Shown here in pieces: positions 6,752 through 9,167 of a DNA stretch of 9,167 nt (its first letter is position 1; each line of letters opens with the position of its first letter). The stretch is taken from positions 1 to 9,167 of the forward strand of contig DAHVXO010000149.1 of NCBI GenBank assembly GCA_027356675.1. The letters are read 5' to 3'. The position numbers and the translations under genes were made by a program. The notes beneath the pieces are model-generated. The model was not told the origin of the DNA and searched no databases. It was given only the letters and a program-made list of their open reading frames with translations. This DNA comes from Symbiobacteriaceae bacterium. Lineage in GTDB: Bacteria; Bacillota_E; Symbiobacteriia; Symbiobacteriales; Symbiobacteriaceae.

Positions 6752-6787
6752 GACCAAGGGCGCCTTTGCGGGAAGGCGCCCTTGGTC
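6752..6787. terminator. Perfect 15-bp stem-loop, probable terminator of the two-component operon
   Basis: GACCAAGGGCGCCTT (6752-6766) pairs exactly with 6773-6787 around the loop TGCGGG. It lies 160 bp after the response regulator stop and in the convergent gap, so it may stop transcription from either side. There is no U-tract on the plus strand (CATTGACG follows) and a G-rich run follows on the minus strand. Confidence 0.65.
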
Positions 6788-6814
6788 ATTGACGCAGGTC
6801 GAAATGCCCAACTG

Positions 6815-6846
6815 CAGCAGGTGGGCTTTAACGACCCCACCTGCTG
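6815..6846. terminator. 11-bp stem-loop next to the yunC stop, probable terminator
   Basis: CAGCAGGTGGG (6815-6825) pairs exactly with 6836-6846 around a 10-base loop. It begins 7 bp after the yunC stop on the minus strand, the usual place for its terminator. The U-tract is poor in both directions. Confidence 0.6.
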
Positions 6847-6853
6847 TTAACAT

Positions 6854-7162
6854 TTACCCCATCAGTCGGACAGCGTCCCGGCCAGACATACCGGGCTGAA
6901 CCCCCAGCGCCCGGGCCGCGTTGGTCACATCAGCCAGGGGAGCCTCCAGCAAGGCCTCCACCGAGCGAACCCCAAGGGCTCGACCCGCCACGATGCCCCG
7001 CTCGGCCAGGCGAGTGTTCAGGAGATCCACATCCAACGCCCCGCACATAACATAGCCCTTCTCGGCGCTGAGGATCACCAGCGTGGTCTTGGGCAACTCG
7101 ACCGTAATGGCCGTGACCGCCACGCCATCGATCGCGAGCGGACGGAGCGTAACCAGCGCCAC
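6854..7162 (-). CDS. yunC: YunC family protein (DUF1805)
   Basis: The 102-residue protein matches the DUF1805 family, typified by Bacillus subtilis YunC, over nearly its full length. Landmarks are VELPKTTLVIL (21-31), GYVMCGALDVDLLN (36-49), LAERGIVAGRALGVRSVEALL (52-72) and GMSGRDAV (91-98). The protein is small, soluble and has no signal peptide or membrane helix. The family is widespread in Bacillota and some archaea but its biochemical role is unknown; the conserved Cys40 in YVMCGALD could be functional, which is inference. The start is GTG at 7162, with AAGG about 9 bp upstream and an in-frame stop shortly before it. It stands alone between two hairpins, so it is probably transcribed by itself. 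An 8-bp inverted repeat lies 12 bp ahead of the start. Confidence 0.9.
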   Translation of the reverse strand: MALVTLRPLAIDGVAVTAITVELPKTTLVILSAEKGYVMCGALDVDLLNTRLAERGIVAGRALGVRSVEALLEAPLADVTNAARALGVQPGMSGRDAVRLMG

Positions 7163-7173
7163 CCCCGCCTTTC

Positions 7174-7199
7174 CATAACATCTTCCCTCTCATGTTATG
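7174..7199. promoter_or_regulatory. Inverted repeat CATAACAT-N10-ATGTTATG just upstream of yunC
   Basis: Exact 8-bp arms at 7174-7181 and 7192-7199 flank a 10-base spacer. On the minus strand the spacer reads GAGAGGGAAG, and the right arm runs into the ribosome binding site of yunC. It may be an operator or an RNA hairpin in the leader. I see no convincing -35/-10 pair for yunC. Confidence 0.5.
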
Positions 7200-7227
7200 A
7201 TGGTGGAAGCCAATGCGCTCAGCGCCA

Positions 7228-7270
7228 TATAAAGAAAGAGACTAGTAAAATACTAGTCTCTTTCTTTATA
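7228..7270. terminator. AT-rich palindrome with 20-bp arms, probable bidirectional terminator of the aminotransferase gene
   Basis: Arms 7228-7247 and 7251-7270 are exact reverse complements around a 3-base loop (AAA on the plus strand). The centre is GAGACTAGTA with its complement; the outer parts are an A-rich and a T-rich tract (AAAGAAAGA and TCTTTCTTTA). Read from the minus strand it starts 7 bp after the aminotransferase stop and provides hairpin plus U-tract, a textbook intrinsic terminator. It is far lower in GC than its surroundings. Confidence 0.8.
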
Positions 7271-7277
7271 ATATACA

Positions 7278-8447
7278 CTAGCTAACAAGAGCACCGACCG
7301 CTCGGGACAGGCGCCTCATCCCCTCACGAATCTGCTCCGGCGTTGAGTTGGAGAAGTTCAGGCGCAGGCTGGACTCCCCGCCACCGGCCGCGTAGAACGG
7401 CTCCCCTGGAACGAAAGCCACCCCCTCATCGAGCGCAGCCTGGACCAGGTCCACGGAGCGCAGTCCCCCGGCCAGCGTAACCCAGATGAACAACCCGCCG
7501 TCCGGCTCACTCCAGGTCGTACCCTCGGGAAAGACCCTGGGCAGTTCTGCGAGCATGCACCGCATCCGCTCACCGTACTCACCCCGCAGGCGGTGCAGGT
7601 GGGACTCGAAGGTTGGGCTGCCCAGGACGGTCGTCGCGACCTGCTGGGTCAGCGCACCCACATTCAGACAGGTTGCCTGCAGCCCCAACTTCAGGGCGGG
7701 CATCAGTGCGGAAGGCGCGACCACCCAACCCAGTCGCAAGGCTGGCGCCATGGTCTTGGAGAAGGTTCCCAGGTAGATGACCTCATCCCAGAACTGCCGC
7801 AACCCCGGTAATGGTTCGCCGCGGTAGCGAAGCTCGCCGTACGGATCGTCTTCGATCAGAGCCACCCCAGCCGCCCGACACAGGTCGACGATTTCGCGAC
7901 GGCGGCGCAAGGTCATCGTGGTCCCACGGGGATTCTGGAAGGTCGGCAGGGTGTAGACCAGCTTGACTGGCTCCCGACCGAGGGCTTCGGCCAGTGCTTC
8001 GGTCAGCATCCCCTCGCCATCTGAATCCACCGGAACGAAACGAGGCTGATAAGAGCGGAACGCCTGCAGGGCGCCGAGGTATGTCGGGTCCTCCACCAGC
8101 ACCACATCGCCAGGGTTCAGCAGCGCCTTGGCGACCAGGTCCAGGCCGTGCTGGGAGCCATTGGTGAGCAGGATATCGTCGGCATCGCACGGGGTGCCGC
8201 GGCCCGTCAACCTGGCGGCCAACGCAGCCCGCAGGTCGGGGTCGCCCTCGCTGACGCTGTACTGAAGCGCCCTTGCGCCGTCCGTGGCCAGGGCACCGGC
8301 GAAGGCTGCCGCAAGCTCAGACGCCGGAAAGAGCTCCGGCGCAGGCAACCCGCCCGCGAACGAGATGACATGGGGCTGGGACGTCACCTTCAGGATCTCA
8401 CGGATGAACGATGGTTTGGACTCCTGAACCCAGCGGGCCAGTTGCAT
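7278..8447 (-). CDS. PLP-dependent aminotransferase, class I/II (2-aminoadipate / LysN-like)
   Basis: The 389-residue enzyme is a full-length fold-type I aminotransferase. K231 in YLGTFSKTMAPALRLGW is the lysine that binds pyridoxal phosphate. N172/P173 (PTFQNPRGTTM), D200-D201 with Y203 (IEDDPYGELRY) and R362 (SLRLNFSN) are the expected cofactor and substrate carboxylate residues. SFAGGLPAPELFP (29-41), YSVSEGDPDLR (63-73) and TNGSQHGLDL (95-104) place it in the subfamily of 2-aminoadipate, kynurenine and aromatic aminotransferases that is also found fused to MocR regulators; no GntR domain is present here. Substrates are likely 2-oxoadipate, aromatic or branched-chain amino acids, but cannot be separated by eye. 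The ATG at 8447 has AAGGAGAGG 7 bp upstream. An in-frame ATG at 8561 would add 38 residues of Arg/His-rich sequence unlike the family, so it is rejected. Confidence 0.93.
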   Translation of the reverse strand: MQLARWVQESKPSFIREILKVTSQPHVISFAGGLPAPELFPASELAAAFAGALATDGARALQYSVSEGDPDLRAALAARLTGRGTPCDADDILLTNGSQHGLDLVAKALLNPGDVVLVEDPTYLGALQAFRSYQPRFVPVDSDGEGMLTEALAEALGREPVKLVYTLPTFQNPRGTTMTLRRRREIVDLCRAAGVALIEDDPYGELRYRGEPLPGLRQFWDEVIYLGTFSKTMAPALRLGWVVAPSALMPALKLGLQATCLNVGALTQQVATTVLGSPTFESHLHRLRGEYGERMRCMLAELPRVFPEGTTWSEPDGGLFIWVTLAGGLRSVDLVQAALDEGVAFVPGEPFYAAGGGESSLRLNFSNSTPEQIREGMRRLSRAVGALVS

Positions 8448-8578
8448 AACGTTTCCTCTCCTTACAATACCGGTCGTATGCCTGGCCCGCTCATGGCGGT
8501 GCGGGCTGACAGCCCCGCCAGCCGAGCGATGCCGAGCGGCTGCTGCGAGGCCCTCACCCATCCACAGGGTTTCCTCCG
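8448..8578 (-). promoter_or_regulatory. Structured leader of the aminotransferase gene
   Basis: The roughly 125-base leader after the TATAAT box contains two hairpins that compete for the same segment 8501-8506. One pairs 8485-8490 (GCCCGC) with 8501-8506; the other pairs 8501-8507 with 8511-8518 with one bulged base. This could be an attenuation-like switch, but GC-rich DNA gives such pairings by chance. No known riboswitch pattern was recognised. Confidence 0.3.
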
Positions 8579-8584
8579 ATTATA
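8579..8584 (-). promoter_or_regulatory. Exact -10 box TATAAT of the aminotransferase promoter
   Basis: TATAAT occurs on the minus strand at 8584-8579, about 130 bp upstream of the chosen start, with transcription expected near 8572. The -35 position (around 8602-8607, TATGAA) fits the consensus TTGACA badly, which suggests an activator. Repeats of GTCCC cover exactly this area. Confidence 0.55.
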
Positions 8585-8586
8585 CT

Positions 8587-8613
8587 GGGACGATTGGGAC
8601 ATTCATAGGGACA
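8587..8613 (-). repeat. Three GTCCC direct repeats overlapping the promoter
   Basis: On the plus strand GGGAC begins at 8587, 8596 and 8608, and a looser GGGGA at 8619. On the minus strand these read CGTCCC, TGTCCC and TGTCCC immediately ahead of the TATAAT box. Spacing is 9, 12 and 11 bp, close to one helical turn. They could be a regulator binding array. Confidence 0.4.
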
Positions 8614-8630
8614 AATCAGGGGATTTTGTC
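8610..8630. repeat. Inverted repeat GACAAA / TTTGTC upstream of the aminotransferase promoter
   Basis: GACAAA at 8610-8615 pairs with TTTGTC at 8625-8630; the match extends inward (ATC/GAT) with one unpaired base. It lies just upstream of the weak -35 area and may be an operator. Six-base arms could arise by chance. Confidence 0.3.
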
Positions 8631-8660
8631 ACACGAATTGTACCCGATCCAGATAAAGGC

Positions 8661-8683
8661 GCCGGCGGGAATACCCCGCCGGC
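8661..8683 (-). terminator. Stem-loop terminator after carB
   Basis: GCCGGCGGG (8661-8669) pairs exactly with 8675-8683 around a 5-base loop. On the minus strand it begins 23 bp after the carB stop and is followed by GCCTTTAT, a short U-rich run, as expected for an intrinsic terminator. Confidence 0.75.
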
Positions 8684-8706
8684 TACCCGCCGTCGCGCCA
8701 CAGCAC

Positions 8707-9165
8707 TCAATTCCACTCCTGCAAGGCGCTGATGTCTAACTCCTCGCCCTCCCGAATGCTGGAGAGCACCGTGACGACCGCCTTGGCCGTGTCGAGCGAG
8801 GTCAGGCATGGCACGCCATGCTCCACCGCCGTCCGCCGGATCACGAAGCCATCCCGGTCGACCTGGCGCCCAACGGTGGTCGTGTTGACCACCAGGTGGA
8901 TCTCCCCGCCGCGAATCAGGTCGGGGATGTTGGGCGAGCCCTCGGCCAGCTTGGGGACCGTCTCCGCGGGGATGGCATAGGCCGCCAACGCCCTGGCCGT
9001 TCCGGCTGTCGCCATCAGCCGGTAGCCCAGGTCGTGGAAGTGCCGGGCGATGCCCATCGCCTCAGCCTTGTCGCGATCGGCCACGGTGAACAGCACCGTG
9101 CCCCGGTGCGGCACTCTCACCCCCGAGGAGAGCAGCGCCTTATAGAGCGCCCGGGGGAAGTCCAC
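8707..9165 (-). CDS. carB: Carbamoyl-phosphate synthase large chain, C-terminal part (5' partial)
   Basis: The frame is open to the window edge; 152 residues of a protein usually about 1,070 long are present. The piece begins FPRALYKALLSSG, typical of the end of the second ATP-grasp half, and continues into the MGS-like regulatory domain: GTVLFTVADRDKAEA (22-36), HFHDLGYRLMATAGTARAL (42-60), EGSPNIPDLI (75-84), VVNTTTVGRQVDRDGFVIRR (92-111), and the closing VPCLTSLDTAKAV (118-130). This domain binds allosteric effectors such as UMP or ornithine. The enzyme makes carbamoyl phosphate from bicarbonate, glutamine nitrogen and ATP for pyrimidine and arginine synthesis, together with CarA. It ends at a terminator, so it is the last gene of its operon; carA and pyr or arg genes would be expected beyond the right edge. 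Confidence 0.95.
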   Translation of the reverse strand: MDFPRALYKALLSSGVRVPHRGTVLFTVADRDKAEAMGIARHFHDLGYRLMATAGTARALAAYAIPAETVPKLAEGSPNIPDLIRGGEIHLVVNTTTVGRQVDRDGFVIRRTAVEHGVPCLTSLDTAKAVVTVLSSIREGEELDISALQEWN

Positions 9166-9167
9166 GT

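Larger units (their letters stand above)
6593..6853. other. Intergenic region between convergent operons
   Basis: No gene is supported here. Frames that cross it have no family resemblance and no fitting ribosome binding site. The 130 bases after the response regulator contain only a weak 6-bp hairpin (GATGAG 6629-6634 with CTCATC 6641-6646). Two cytosine runs (7 and 9 C, 6732-6750) sit just ahead of the strong hairpin at 6752-6787. A second hairpin lies next to the yunC stop codon. Confidence 0.6.

Noticed and set aside
6521..6853. Minus-strand frame of 110 codons in the convergent gap
   Set aside because: It overlaps the response regulator 3' end and spans both hairpins, with no family resemblance.
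8448..8561. Start of the aminotransferase at an in-frame ATG at 8561
   Set aside because: The added residues are Arg/His-rich and unlike the family. The GGAGG before that ATG lies between the -10 box and the expected transcription start, and a far better ribosome binding site precedes 8447.

Overview
The window looks like chromosomal DNA of a GC-rich member of the Bacillota, for example a Symbiobacterium-, Limnochorda- or Thermaerobacter-like lineage. The reasons are a YunC/DUF1805 protein close to the Bacillus type, an LCP-family cell-wall ligase, strong GGAGG-type ribosome binding sites, TTG and GTG starts, and A/T-tract-flanked terminators in DNA that is otherwise about 60-65% GC by eye. 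The genus is an inference. No tRNA, rRNA, insertion sequence, CRISPR array or phage gene was seen.

Plus strand, left part. The window opens inside an EamA/DMT-family transporter (2-685), closed by a perfect 15-bp hairpin (696-729). A gene-poor stretch follows (730-966) with an inverted repeat and a perfect 20-bp palindrome. It runs into what looks like the broken 3' end of a DUF84 (inosine/xanthosine triphosphatase) gene, ending at 1146.

Plus strand, centre. From 1143 to 6592 six genes are packed head to tail with gaps of at most 26 bp or short overlaps: NUDIX hydrolase, NTF2-like lipoprotein, LCP (LytR-CpsA-Psr) protein, MobA, membrane GAF histidine kinase, and a NarL/LuxR response regulator. 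This is very probably one transcription unit. Lipoprotein plus LCP point to the cell envelope. The kinase/regulator pair is a complete two-component system of the NarL/LiaS/DegS class. MobA stands alone among non-molybdenum genes; a link to regulation of molybdoenzyme respiration is possible but unproven.

A gap (6593-6853) with two strong hairpins separates this operon from the minus-strand half.

Minus strand, right part. Reading right to left: the C-terminal end of carB (carbamoyl-phosphate synthase large chain, allosteric domain), its terminator, a regulatory region with an exact TATAAT, a fold-type I PLP aminotransferase of the 2-aminoadipate/aromatic type, an AT-rich 20-bp-arm palindrome that looks like a terminator, and yunC (DUF1805).

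No clearly new defence or mobile system was found. The best leads are the unusual envelope/MobA/two-component operon, the DUF84 remnant coupled to a NUDIX gene, the repeat-rich aminotransferase promoter and leader, and the dyad ahead of yunC.
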